Below, piece after piece: positions 10,722-22,151 of a stretch of DNA of 48,670 nucleotides. Each line of letters begins with the position of its first letter. The stretch's first letter is position 1. Source of the stretch: Chromera velia. Taxonomy: Eukaryota > Sar > Chromeraceae. The stretch spans positions 1 to 48,670 of the forward strand of contig JAHBMJ010002527.1 in NCBI GenBank assembly GCA_018398765.1, given 5' to 3'. The translations under genes were made by a program, and so were the position numbers. Under the pieces are notes generated by a model. That model was not told where the DNA came from, did not search any database, and was given only the letters and a program-made list of their open reading frames with translations.

Positions 10722-13700
10722 CTACACACACACATACACACACGCACAGAGGGGGTGGGGAAGGACATGAGCCATTCCAGACCGACCCACCGACCTCTGT
10801 GCCGTGCCAACAGATGGCCACATGAGCCTTTCAATCGACGCACGCAAGGACGACCCACCGACCTCTGTGCCGTGCCAACAGATAGCCACATGAGCCTTGA
10901 TGATGTTCGGGAAGACGACCAGGTAGCGCTTCCAGGGGAGACAGCCGAGGGTCTCCAAGATGCATCTCTCCCGACTGATACTTGATCCGGTGTCCACAAT
11001 CATTTCCGTCTCCGTCTCTGTTTCCGATTCGTCACCCGTTCCTTTCTCGTTCTCATTTTCTTCCTCCTCTCGTCTCCCTTCGCTTCTGCTCCCACTGACT
11101 GGCCGTTCTGTCCCTTCTCTCCGAGGTACCACAAGGAAGAGGGGGCCCCGGCTCACAGGGGAACGAGACAACACAGGGGGCCTCGAAGGGCCCACAGGCA
11201 ACTGCGTAGGCGGATTGGCCACTGGAGAAGGAGAGGGAGACGGGGAAGGAGACAAAGCGCCCCCGTCAAGGCGCCGACGCTCCCTCAGGGCCGCCAGCCC
11301 TTCAGCCCTCCTGGCTGCATGGTGAGGACTCGCCGTGGAGGACAGGATCACGCGCCTTATTCTTCCACTACCGGGCTGCAGTTTTTCCGTCCGTGACCTG
11401 ACTCTACTTCTTCCTGATGTCGGAGTGACAGGTCTGGATCCATTGGGAAGTGCAAGGCAGCTGTGGGCCTCTGGGAGCGGGAGAAGTAGTCTCTCTCTGC
11501 CCTGCGGTCTCGTTTCCGTCAAGTCCCCTGGAGCCTTCTTAGAGAAGGAGCACTCCCCCGGAAGTTGCGGTTTGGCGGTTACAGGTGTTGCCGGGGTGGC
11601 CTCGGTTGTTTTTGTCTTGTTCACTTCAGCACAGGGGCTTGGAGAGAAGGACTCAGGAGACACGAGCGGAGACGCGCAGAGGTGAGCAGGGCCAACGCAG
11701 ACAAGGGGAACGGGGCGGCCCTGCAAGCAAGCAAGATTGATTTGTTGTTGAAAGAGCCAGGTGTTAGCTGCAAACCGACGAAAGTCTGATAGGGGCCCCA
11801 CAAAGGGCAGGGCAGTCAGTCACATCATACCAAACAAACGTCCTACCCGAAGAAACAGACAAAGCAAAAAGAGAGAGAAAATTAAATAATGAGAGAGAAA
11901 GCATTGTTCTTTCGTTCTGTTTGTGGCGCCCTGAGGAGGCTCGCATGCACATTCACAGACGGACCCTTTCTCTGGCTGCCTCCTTCTGATGAGGCTCGCA
12001 TGCACATTCACAGACGGACCCTGTCTCTGGCTGCCTCCTTCTGATGAGGCTCGCATGATGCACATTCACAGACGGACCCTGTCTCTGGCTGCCTCCTTCT
12101 GATGAGGCTCGCATGCACATTTCACAGACGGACCCTGTCTCTGGCTGCCTCCTTCTGATGAGGCTCGCATGATGCACATTCACAGACGGACCCTGTCTCT
12201 GGCTGCCTCCTTCATGGCGCAGGAAGGCACCGCGTCGAGCAACAGAGACGTGCGGGGCCCGACAAGCAGATCGTACCCGCCGTTGCCGTACAGAGCCAGG
12301 CGGGCAAACCTGAAGGAAGGAAGGAAGGAAGGAAGGAAGGATGGAAGGAAGGAAGGAAGAATCATGAAATTGATTGATGGCAAACAAATGTATTGAAAAA
12401 AACGATGCCCCCTTTTCTCACGGTCCGATTGAGATGGCACGGGGGGACAGCAAGAAGAAGCACGGAGTGCGCATCTGCCTGCGTGCACATGCAACACGAA
12501 TTGAACCTCAAATCTGCTTGACACCATCTGCTGAGAAAACGAACGAACGAAGGGCCTGCGCCAGAAGAGCAGAACGAAAGTACGGAACAAAAATGAAAAC
12601 GAGGGGGCGAGAGAGAACGAAAGACAGAGGGAAGACCGTGTAGACGAGAGACAAAGAGAGACGCACAAAAAAACCGACTCACACACTCACACGCACCTCT
12701 TGAGAATGGAAACTGCTCCCTCCTCTGCCAGTTCCACAAGCCTTGTAGTCTCCAGATTCAAGTCTCTTCCGGTTCGTCTCACAAGGAACCGAGCGAAGCC
12801 TCGGACGACTGAGAGATCCTCTCTGCATGTGTTCACACACACAAACATGCAGATGTCAAAACACACGTGTATAAATGGCAATGCAAAGAGTCGACCGCTC
12901 AGAAACACACACGCAATCCTACAGCGTCTGTCGCCCATCCCCCCTCTCTCTCCCTTCCTCACAGACACCACCCTTCCCTTACACGCACGACCCCAGCCCC
13001 AGGCCACCCCTCCTGACTGACCTAATGCCCATATGGGGCGTTGCGAAGGTGATGAAGTTGACCAGTTGCCTGTCTCTGAGAAATCCCGATCTCTCAAGTC
13101 GAACCTGCCGGCAGGCAAATTCAGGCAGGAACCGTGCATCAAGCGTGTCTAGCTGTCCAGCACTGAGAAACGACAAGAGAGGAGAGGAGAGGAGAGGAGA
13201 GGACTATACGGAAATCGAGTCTCTCTGGTCAAGCAGACACAAAGAATGCCTGTCCTCCTCACGAATACTGCAAGGAAGGACCGCATACGCACCCCGTCAG
13301 TGTAATTGTTGTATCTGGGGGGAGTTCTGTCAAAACTGGCAGATAGATTCATCCTCTTGCGACTGCCAACCAGACGGCAAGAGACTAAATAAGCGACGGA
13401 ACAAGCAAGCTGTGAAACAACCGATACATTGCATGTGCGCTCATCCTGCTAACGCCGACTAACCAGCATCAAGAGAGAAGTTAACACCTAAGTTACCCTA
13501 CCCGACTTTCTTCCTTCCTGTTTCTTTTTCCAATCAACCGACCAAAGTTGCACGCGCCAGAACGCCCCCAAATGAGTGGCCGAGAAAAGAGAGCTCTGCG
13601 CCGGGGGGGACCTGTGTATGAGCAGCAGTGACAACAAGTTAATTGAGATTAATCCCTGCGCCGATTCGTGTCCATTCAGACACGCATCAAAACGTGTGTA

Positions 13701-13802
13701 TGTCTTCGTCTACGTGCAAAAATGGGGCAGTTATGCGTATGCAAAAACAGCAAGAAGAAGCGAAAAGGAAAATCACAACATGATATCGTGCGTGCCACGA
13801 AT

Positions 13803-13855
<53 letters not shown>

Positions 13856-14954
13856 CATACGTACACAGAGATTCTCTGAAAGACACACTCACAAGTACCC
13901 CTGCAGCTCTCAGCAAGCCCTCCCCTCCCCTGACCTCCTGCTGGAGAAACAGCGCCACACGAGCAGAGCAGACGTCCACCCCCTGATGAGTCTTCTTCTC
14001 GTTCATGCGGGGGCAGAGGATCTTTAGAAACGGGAAGGAGAAACGGAGGAGGGCCGCGATGTTGCGAAAGTCCGTTGCGTACCTGAGCCAGACAGACAGA
14101 TGGATGGACAGCCAATTTGCGGATAGAAAAGTAAAAGACATCACGCAGTCAAAAGCCTGGCTCACAGAATGCATGTCTCCATCCACCGAACAACTCTGTA
14201 CACACAGGTCGTCGCATGATGACGCAGAAACGAAAGAAAATTGGCCTTGATTCTTCCAGTCTGTTCCACTGAGTGACCGCATGTGCATCTGGAAAGAAAA
14301 GACAAACCACAACAGTTTTTCAAAATGATGTGTATTCTCTTTGCACCGGATTTGGCCTCTACCTACCCATAGACTCCGTGTAGACACACAACGTAGTGAG
14401 GACGCAGAAAACTTGCCCCCCCCCCCCCCCCCNNNNNNNNNNNNNNNNNNNNNNNNNNNNNNNNNNNNNNNNNNNNNNNNNNNNNNNNNNNNNNNNNNNN
14501 NNNNNNNNNNNNNNNNNNNNNNNNNCCCCCCTCCCTCCTGTAACAGCTTCCGAGACGGCAGAGACCAACTCCGTGCGAGTGTACGGGAAAACGTATTGGA
14601 ATTTGGAGATCGCGTTTGTCTGTCCCTGGCCCCACTCTCTGGTCTAGGCGAGGGCGTTGCTGCAACGGGAGCGAGTGCGTCCTCCGGACAAGGTAGAAAC
14701 GCGTTTCGTGGTACCGAAACAGAGCGTGTTTTCGTTTGCTCCCCAAATCTCGACTTTGCCGTCTCCTCTACATTTCCGTCTCCAGATAAAGCAGCGGAAG
14801 AGAAGAAGATTTGGCGATGAGGAGGCTTTTCAGTCCATTCTCTTGGCAAGTCACTTGCAAATTCTGGGTGGAAGCTGGTACTCTTCTTCTTCTGACTGCC
14901 TCCAAAGCAGACGCAAGAGGACGGCGAGGCTGCGTCGTCTCCAGAGGCCGCCAT
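10722..14954 (-). CDS. DUF676-type serine esterase/lipase (alpha/beta hydrolase), seven or more exons
   Basis: Probable lipid or acyl-ester hydrolase. Proposed exons on the minus strand are 14954-14367 (contains the N gap), 14268 to about 14180, 13611-13543, 13152-13022, 12822-12697, 12309-12192 and 11720-10722. Motifs in order: oxyanion-hole LHGVYG with DW shortly after, nucleophile elbow FLGHSFGG (13581-13564), FITFATPHMG, RTGRDL, LYGNGGYDLLVG (a candidate acid) and, after a long disordered insert, PWKRYLVVF and AHVAI (a candidate catalytic His). Phases match at the last five exons. The join between exons 2 and 3 looks about 30 residues short, so another exon may be missed. The start is the ATG at 14954. 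The extreme C-terminus reads through a 68-bp duplication and a CA/GT repeat and ends at TAG; it is probably recently altered. Confidence 0.85.
10784..10898. repeat. 68-bp tandem duplication in last esterase exon
   Basis: A stretch beginning GACCCACCGACCTCTGTGCC starts at 10784 and again at 10852, nearly identical for about 45 bp. The 68-bp period is not a multiple of three, so the second pass along the minus-strand gene is read in a shifted frame (AICWHGTEV first, then MWPSVGTAQ). Confidence 0.85.
11932..12213. repeat. Five-copy 55-58 bp tandem repeat across an exon-intron border
   Basis: Five units start near 11932, 11987, 12042, 12100 and 12156, each running from CTGATGAGGCTCGCATG to GGCTGCCTCCTT. 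Lengths differ by small insertions (55, 55, 58, 56 and 58 bp). On the minus strand each unit repeats the end of esterase exon 6 (AAGGAGGCAGCCAGAGACAG) with its candidate donor GTCCGT. Confidence 0.92.
12315..12358. repeat. GGAA microsatellite in esterase intron
   Basis: About ten GGAA units lie immediately upstream (in the gene's direction) of the exon 6 acceptor. On the sense (minus) strand it is a TTCC pyrimidine tract, so it probably serves as the polypyrimidine tract. Confidence 0.8.
13804..13852. repeat. CA/GT dinucleotide repeat in esterase intron
   Basis: About 24 CA units on the plus strand, that is GT on the transcribed sense strand of the minus-strand esterase gene. A shorter GAGAG array lies at 13180-13202 in the next intron. 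Confidence 0.9.
14433..14525. other. Assembly gap of 93 N flanked by poly-C
   Basis: Seventeen C precede the gap and six follow it. On the sense strand of the esterase gene this is poly-G inside exon 1. The true length is unknown, so the reading frame across it cannot be trusted. Confidence 0.98.
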
Positions 14955-15916
14955 GTAGAGTTCAACAGAAAACAACACAACACGACCTTCCTCCTGGATG
15001 TGCTTCTGATCTTCAGCGACACAAAAACAGTTTCAAAGAAATGCGAGGCAACTCGCTAGGCGCCTTCTTTGTTTTTGTCGCCTTGTGGGTCGCGGTGCAT
15101 GGGCCGGTCTGAGACCGCGGCCGTCTAACAAGATACCTAGCTGGGAAAATCAAAGAGCTGTCTGACAAATCAGAAAAAACAAACTCGCTCTGGGGAAGCC
15201 GAAACTCATGACAAAATCACAGAGGCGAAGTTGGACGCTGTCAGAAGATATCTGAAGACAAGACGGATGCAACGCAGCACCAACTGTTTAGCCGATTTTG
15301 AGGAAGTGCATTTATAGTGCATTTTCGAAAGTCAAAGCCTATAGCTGGTAGACGGCAAATGATTTTTCCCCGCCGCCGCGCGCGTACGGAGCCCAGCTCG
15401 TTCGGACCTTCGCGCGACAAACATGCATTTGTCGATTTGGGATTTGTCGCGAAGTATAGAGGTCAAGCGCACTTCTTTTTTTTTTGGATTGCTTGCGCCA
15501 CATTGCGCCACCTATTGACCCGGTCGGGCCTTGGCCACGGCTTAGCGCCTTGGCCTACCCGAGCCTAGTGGCTATCTGCGACATAGCAGCCTGCGAGGAA
15601 GTTCCGGGCTAGCTTTAATGGCCCGCAATTAATTAAGATGCCGCGCAAGCCGGCCTTCTTGACGCACGCGCACGCGTTGTTTTGAAGGAGCCCGTTCCGA
15701 GCTTAGTAATGAAGTTTTGTGGTATGACCATTTCCTTGATCTTATACTGATCCACTGCCCCTTTCTTCTTAGTGCTGCATACGCTGGCCGGTTCGTGTTG
15801 ATTTCGGGAGACTCTTATCTTGTTAATTACAAAGTGCAACCCATCCGGAGACTTCGATCCACCTCCGTTGAAGAGCTCTGCGCTCCGGCCTTTTCTGATT
15901 TGCACAAAGAAACAGG
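14955..15916. promoter_or_regulatory. Divergent intergenic region between esterase and Yip1-family genes
   Basis: The 962 bp separate two start codons on opposite strands, so it presumably contains both promoters. It holds GC-rich patches (15375-15400, CG-rich around GCGCGCG), a T run at 15476-15486, and repeats of GCGCCA near 15500. I see no TATA-like element with confidence and no gene. Confidence 0.5.
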
Positions 15917-17632
15917 ATGGCAGTCAATTTGGAGAATTTGGACCTTGATGAGACAACGAACCCCCCTCTAGACTTCGAAAGCTTCACTACGGGGCCTATT
16001 GAGCCGGGCAACAACCTTCAATTCAGAGGTGGGAAGGGAGAAAGAAGAAGGAGACTGAGAGACTGATTTGGCTCGCATCAGTCTGTTGCGTGTCTGTTGG
16101 CATGATGACTTGCGAATTATCCGACCGTTTTCTGATTCAGCTGCCTACTTCCCACTTTGGGAGTCAACCGAGAACTTCGTGTCGGTCGATCTGCTGCTCT
16201 GTCTGTATGGCAAAAACCCTTTCTATCTGTGATATGTTAGGACACCGGTCTATCAATATATGCCTGCGCTTGTGCCGATGCCTGCCCCTGGCTTGCAGAC
16301 TTTCCTGCCACTTCGAATGGGCTCGGCGTTGGGGTGGGAAGCATGGGCAGGGGCATGGACCAGCCTCAGGATGAAAGCGCCTTCTCGCCAAGTGAGTTGA
16401 AGAATGACCGCACTCAGCCGAGGTTCTGCGAGTGTTGTTGAATCGCTCTCAATGAAGTCTTGCGTGCCCCTCAAAGCATTCGGGTTTGTGTCGGGAAAAA
16501 AAAGGCGCACACTGTTGACCATTTTATTCTGACGTTCTTGCAGTGGTGAGTGAAAAATTTTGATGCCGGGAAGGGAGGACGGGGGGGAGCAACGAGGATA
16601 GTTTTGCATCGATCCTCCAAAATGTTGCTCTATTAACAAGTTCGAGATGAACTTGCATGTCAGTCCCTCCCGAATGAATGATCCTGCATGCAGCCGAGGA
16701 GCGAGAGAAGCTGATCATGGGCCCTCCTGCGGGGGGGGAGCTGTCTCCAGCAGCGGCGGGGAACCTGGGAGGGAGCGATATCGAGGCGGGGGTCCGGGGT
16801 GACATGGGTCAGTAGAGCAGGGAGAAAGAGGGAGAGGCGGTTGGATGGATGGTTTCTAGGATGAAGGGGTCCAACAATGTGGGCTGTAAAGAACAAATGC
16901 ATTGGTGTGTTCAAGGGAGGTTTGTTGAGAGAGCTGCCAGCGGTGATAGGAAAGAAAAACAGAGGTTCAATTCAACGGGTTCAGCGGTCTTTTGTTCTTT
17001 CTCTGCACCGCATCGTGAGATTCTCTCTGTCTCGCCCCTCTTCGCGTGTGTGTTTGTATCTATGTTATCCATTCTGTTTAGCTTTTGTGGGTGTCTGTAT
17101 GCTCTTCCGTGTCCTGCTGCCGATCCACTTTTTCTCTCTGTGTGTTTGTGTGTGTGTTCGGTGTGGATTCCTTCAGGCAATCAGAACAGAGGGTATTGTT
17201 GGAACCTCACCTTCTACCAGGTCAGTCGGGTGCCGTCTCTCTGGTCTGTTGCCCGTCAATTTCCGCTGGCCCTCGACCAGTCTGCCTTGCTTCAAGGCTC
17301 CCTTCGATTCGATTCGTCTCGTCGGATCTTCCGACTTCCTTCGTCTTCTTTTGACCCGGTCAGCGACGGAAGCCGAAGACAGCACCCCCCCTGTCTGTGC
17401 AAGTGCAGAGCCACGGTCTTCTTCTCCCCCTGCATGCAGTCACGAATTCCATTTGATGATTGATGCGGTTGATTCATTTGTCATTGCAGCCGTACTTCGA
17501 CGTCACCACAGCGGACGTGCTGAAACGCTTGCGGCTTCCCTTCAGCTCCTTGCCCATCAAATCTCTCTCAGAGGGGGCAGGCAACTTTTGGGACACGTTC
17601 AAATATTACCCCGACATGTAAGTTTGAAAAGA

Positions 17633-17705
<73 letters not shown>

Positions 17706-17732
17706 TGTAAGTGTAGGTGTGCGCGTGCGTGC

Positions 17733-17767
<35 letters not shown>

Positions 17768-18221
17768 TGTGCGCGCGCGTGAGTGAGTGTGTGTGTTTGT
17801 GTGTGTATGTGTGTGTGTGAGAGAGAGAGAGAGAGAGGGAGAGAGAGAGAGAGAGAGAGGATCGTGGCAGAACGACTTACCGCCGGCTGTAGAACGAGTG
17901 CCACTCCGGTGGCTCTGTGCCCGGTTTGCATGCATCGGCTTCGATCGGGCAGCCTCTGTTATCTGCGCTTCTGTCCTGGTGGATTCTCACTTTCGATGGC
18001 CTCGCTCTGCCTCTTCCTCCTGCAAACGAAGGGGGGAGAGGGTAAACACATTCAGGCACTCACACGCTGGACTTTCGTGCGTGCAGCCAGCCTTCCTTTG
18101 GTGTAAAAGAAAAGAAAAGAGGGCCAGACTGCGGTGGTCTCTTCAAGCGACAGGGGATTAAGCTCCGTAGCGTTTTCTATGGAATCTTCGCAAATGGTGT
18201 TGACAGACGTTGTGCACCTCC

Positions 18222-18272
<51 letters not shown>

Positions 18273-19621
18273 TTCGGTTTGCTCCTCCATAATGACTGTC
18301 CGTGTGTATTTGTGTGGTGCTGACTTCATTTCTCTCCATTTCCTTCAGGTACGGGCCGGTGTGGGTTTCTGCGACTCTCATTTTGTGCATTGGTGAGTGT
18401 TGTCTGGCTTTTTGGGTCTTCATCTTTGGAACCTTCGCTCTATCTGTATTCTCCTTTTCTTAATTGATTGTTCCTTTTTGTTTGTCGTCAAGTGTTCTCT
18501 ACATGTGAACGAATGAGAATCCGTGAGAGCGAATGACCGGAGAAGAGAAGAAGAGATGTACACATGGGCATTCAGCCTACCTGCCTGCCCACTCTGTCTA
18601 TCTGTCTGCAGCATTTTGTGGGAACGTTTCCTCCCTTCTTCGGTCCCGTCTCGTGGGTCCCTCCTTCTCTTCGTCTCCAAGGGTGGCGGCAACCGGGGAA
18701 GGGGGCGAGGGAGGGGGACTGTTGGGAGAGGACGGGGGGGGAGATGGGGGGTCTTCGTCTTCCTCTTCTTCTTCTTCTGGGGAGTCCTTTTTGATCTCCG
18801 ATTGTGAGGCTGACCTCCAAAAATTGACGGTACGTAGAAGTGTTGTTGAAGGGGAAAGGGAATCGAGGTTTCTTCTCTCGGAAACTTTAAGCGAAACAGC
18901 AGAACCGGTCCCTGAATTTGATTCCTTCGTTTTGTTGTCTGGAGGGAATTTGTCGAACAGGTGGAGTTTCACTTTTTTGAGTCCAAGTATTGACCGCTGA
19001 AATTGCCTGCATGTTCGCCGTCATCGTTGTCGAGATCAGTTCTTCGCGGGTTGGTCATAGTGGGAGGAGCACTCGTCCTGAAAGGCAAAAGAAAAAAGGC
19101 GGGCTGGGGGGAGGCAACAGACGTGATCCACGCACGTGCCTCACACTCCTGCGATGATGTTATATTACACTGCACGCATGCAGGTTGCAGCAACGCTTGT
19201 GACAGCTGTCTGTCTGTTGGGGCCCCTTCTTCTCTGGTTTCTCCTTGTGGGAAGGGGTAAGTACTGTAGGTAGGGGTGAGAGGCAAATTGCCTTCCTTCC
19301 TTCCTTCTCTACTTTCCTGCTTATTTCCTTCCTTTTTGTCTCACCCCCGTCTGTCTCGTATGTGGATGCGTGCTTGTAGATAACAAGGGGGAAGTTCTTA
19401 CCTTTGTTCAATTCTCACGGGCCAATTTTAGCTGCTTTCTGTCCCATGCTCCGACACTCATATGTCTCGCTTAAGACGACACTATGCGACCTTCTTCTCT
19501 GGACGTTTTGTCTTTGCCCTCACTTCTGTGTGCGCATGAATGCAGGCACAAAAGCTCATTTGACACGACTGATCTCACTGACTGGCTACGGGCTTGCCCC
19601 CTTTGTACCGGCAACTGTCAG

Positions 19622-19661
<40 letters not shown>

Positions 19662-21417
19662 TGTGACTGTGTGTGTCGATCAATCAATCAGTTGATCCAT
19701 CTCTGTGTTCTTCTCTTCCGTGTCTCTGTTTGTGGATGAGTTTCGGGGAGCATCCCTCCTTTGCCTGCCCCTGTGAGCTCCTGCATTGTTGACAAGAAAG
19801 ATTGAGAGAGTCTTCCGCCACACTCTCCTTCAAAGAGAAACAACACACTCACGGTTCCCCCGTCCCACCCTCTTGGCCTGTCATTCCTTGTCCCTCACCC
19901 CGCTCTCTCCGTTTTCTTTGTTTCTGTGCAGATGGCGTGCGCAATACCAGTCGCAATACTTCAATGGGTCAGCAGATCCCCCCCCACTCATCATTCCCTT
20001 GTTCCCCTTCCACAACGAATTAAGATGAGCATTGATTGAATTCTGGATTTCTAAAGAATCCTCTTTTTGTTTTCGCTCCTCTCCCTCACCTCTCGCTCCC
20101 CTTTTCTTTCTTTCTTTCTTTCCTTCCTTCCTTCCCTCCCTCTTCAATCCCTTTTTCCTATTTGATCGCTCCCTGGCACCATTCCTGCCTCACGTCTCCC
20201 CTTTCCTTGTCTGGGTTTTTCTCAGTGGTTGGTCTCCCTTTCTTAACTGTCCTGTATTCTATTTTTTCTTTCTTTCTATCTTTCTTTTTCTTGCTTGGTG
20301 GTTCTTCGCACACTTGGTCGTGATTCCAGCCCCCAACACAGTTTGTGACGCATGTTCTCCGGTGAAGTTTGTTTCTTCACAAGAAGGAATCCTTCCCTGA
20401 ATTGTCTGCATGTCTGCAGATTCTGCTTATCACCGCATCGGCACTCTCATTTGTGTTCCTGCTGAAACACATGAAGGCAGAGATCGAGGAGGCACTCCCT
20501 GTAAAACATCGGTGGGTGGGTGGATGGGGAGAAGACAGGCAGTGTGCTCGTTCTGCTAATGTGCCTGCGTACCGTACCTATGTATGCGGATAAGGGGAAA
20601 GGGGAAAGGACCCTCCATCTGAGCCTCCTCTCCAACGGTTCCTTCTGCCTTGTTGGCCTGCTGGAAGACACCAGATCAAGAGAGGATGGGATCGTTTTGT
20701 TTCCCCTTCTGTCTCTCTTTCTTTTTCCTTTCCTTCTATGTCTTTCCTTCTTTCTGTTTTCTTTCTTGTCGTCTCGTCCTCCACTCCTCTTCTTAATTTC
20801 AAGCTCCATCTAATGTTCGAATCTTCGGACCGATGGAGCCGACCACCTGTGCCGCATGGACTGACATCAAATTTCATGAAATTCCATTATGATGCCTGCT
20901 TCCTCCCATACAGCTGCATCGATCGGCCTCGTCGGTGAAAATCAAGACTGCATTTTTCTTCTTCAGTTCATTATTGTTTTTCTTGAGTGCATCGGCTGGG
21001 TTGATGAGAATTGAGCACTCTTAGAGATCGCCACAGAAGAGACTAGGAAGGAAAATTGCAAGATGAAGTCCGAATTGATCCTACAGGTATGGGTAGAGGA
21101 GAAGGGAGGGAGAAAAGTGGTCCATGTACAAGTGCAAGGCTGCACGGGGTGTATGAATCACGACTATGCTCTGTTCTCTTCTCATGCAGTCAACAGTGGA
21201 TCATTTGAGTCTGTGTTTTGCTTTTTGGTTCAATGGGTGCATTACGTGCGTGTGCGTGCATCCTCTTCATTGCGTTTTTTTTTCCTCGATTCAATCCATG
21301 ATATGTGCCTACACCCTTCCCTCCATTTGCAGGGTCTCAGCTCTTGCGGGGGTCGGTGTCTTGTACGGCATCTTTCTTCTGACGCTGAAGTTTTATTTCT
21401 TCTCCGCAGCCTACTAG
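15917..21417 (+). CDS. Yip1-domain membrane protein, YIPF1/YIPF2-like, 12 exons
   Basis: Golgi/endosomal membrane-traffic protein with a hydrophilic N-terminus and about five membrane spans. Proposed exons are 15917-16028, 16299-16391, 16694-16807, 17177-17220, 17490-17617, 18349-18392, 18612-18829, 19184-19256, 19546-19616, 19932-19967, 20420-20511 and 21333-21417; all junctions are GT-AG and in phase, giving 369 aa. Diagnostic pieces: NNLQFRDF near the N-terminus (LQFQDF in animal YIPF1), FYQPYFDVTTADVLKRL, YYPDMYGPVWVSATLI (PDLYGPFWI in the family), FCGNVSSLL, then hydrophobic segments VAATLVTAVCLLGPLLLWF, LTGYGLAPFVPA, ILLITASALSFVFLL and VGVLYGIFLLTLKFYFF. An acidic, Gly/Ser-rich insert in exon 7 follows the first membrane span and is unusual. 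The stop is TAG. The start is the only ATG preceding the LQFRDF exon in frame. Confidence 0.93.
17637..17859. repeat. Compound CT-GT-GA microsatellite in intron 5 of the Yip1-family gene
   Basis: CT units (17637-17665) pass into GT-rich sequence (to about 17817) and then into GA units. It starts only about 20 bp after the exon 5 donor. Shorter CT-to-GT arrays occur in the same gene at 18221-18270 and 19619-19665. Confidence 0.92.
19619..19665. repeat. CT-GT microsatellite directly after the exon 9 donor
   Basis: The donor GTCAGT at 19617 runs straight into CT repeats and then GT repeats. The splice donor is effectively the first bases of the array. Confidence 0.9.
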
Positions 21418-21811
21418 TGCCTCCTAGTGCCTAAGCTACAGGGGTCAGCAAAAGTGCTTCTGGAATTACTGTTGACACAGTGACACTGACTAATACGAGT
21501 TTGAAAGACCAGTCTATTTAAGAAAAACAGAAATACTTTCCGTTTGATGGTTTAACCGTGGTTTTTCAACTTTTCTGATTTTTTTACTTATTTGTTGAAA
21601 AATTTGTAACTTTTAAATTATTATGATTGATTGATTGATTGTATAACAGTTGTTAGACTTAAGTTGATTGATTGATTGATTGAAATTAAGATAGTAAAGC
21701 CTTTGAATATAAACCAATTACCTGCAAAAAGCAAGAGACAACAGGCTTTTACAAAAAATTGAAACAGCCGAAAAGTACTAAAAAGTGTTAGTGATACGTA
21801 GTGATACGAGA
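21418..21811. other. Intergenic, AT-rich, two TGAT arrays
   Basis: Tetranucleotide TGAT arrays lie at about 21624-21641 and 21664-21682. Otherwise it is the AT-rich 3' flank of the Yip1-family gene, with no gene seen. Confidence 0.6.
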
Positions 21812-22045
21812 GACCTCCCTGAACCTAACTACCACTTGAAAGTTCAGGCCGCATTTTGGGATAAGCTTGAAAGTCCACGCTGCAGACGTGGATCATTTAT
21901 GGTGTGTTGAAAGCCAAAGCCGCATATCTGAACGATGTTTTGACCATCTACGCCGCAGGCGTGGACGGTCTCTTGAAAAAAGATGCCGGAGATAGAGATG
22001 ATCTTACTTATATTTTTTTAAGTGGCACTTAGGTTCAGGGAGGTC
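21812..22045. mobile_element. 234-bp MITE, intact, with 8-bp target duplication
   Basis: The ends are inverted (GACCTCCCTGAACCTAA... and ...TTAGGTTCAGGGAGGTC). The 8 bp ATACGAGA is repeated exactly on both sides (21804-21811 and 22046-22053). There is no coding potential. The interior has two short hairpins built on CGC(C/T)GCAGGCG-like cores. An 8-bp duplication fits hAT-like or similar transposases, but the family is not determined. Confidence 0.93.
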
Positions 22046-22151
22046 ATACGAGAAAAAAGAATAACCAGACATCTCAGGACCGGTATAAACAAAATATTAT
22101 ATAAAAGATAATATAGTATATTTTGGTAGTATTTAGTAGTATTTGGTAGGC

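Noticed and set aside
11932-12213. CRISPR-like regular repeats
   Set aside because: Units are contiguous with no unique spacers, in a eukaryotic intron; this is a minisatellite.
17599-17935. Minus-strand frames of His/Thr and Ser/Leu repeats
   Set aside because: They are translations of the GT/CT microsatellite in intron 5 of the Yip1-family gene.
18961-18999. Possible exon VEFHFFESKY in the Yip1-family gene
   Set aside because: Joining exon 7 directly to 19184 keeps frame and matches the family; this segment would end in a stop.
20032-20400. Phe/Ser-rich plus-strand frame of 122 codons
   Set aside because: It is a pyrimidine-rich intron (CTTT/CCTT runs) between exons 10 and 11 of the Yip1-family gene.
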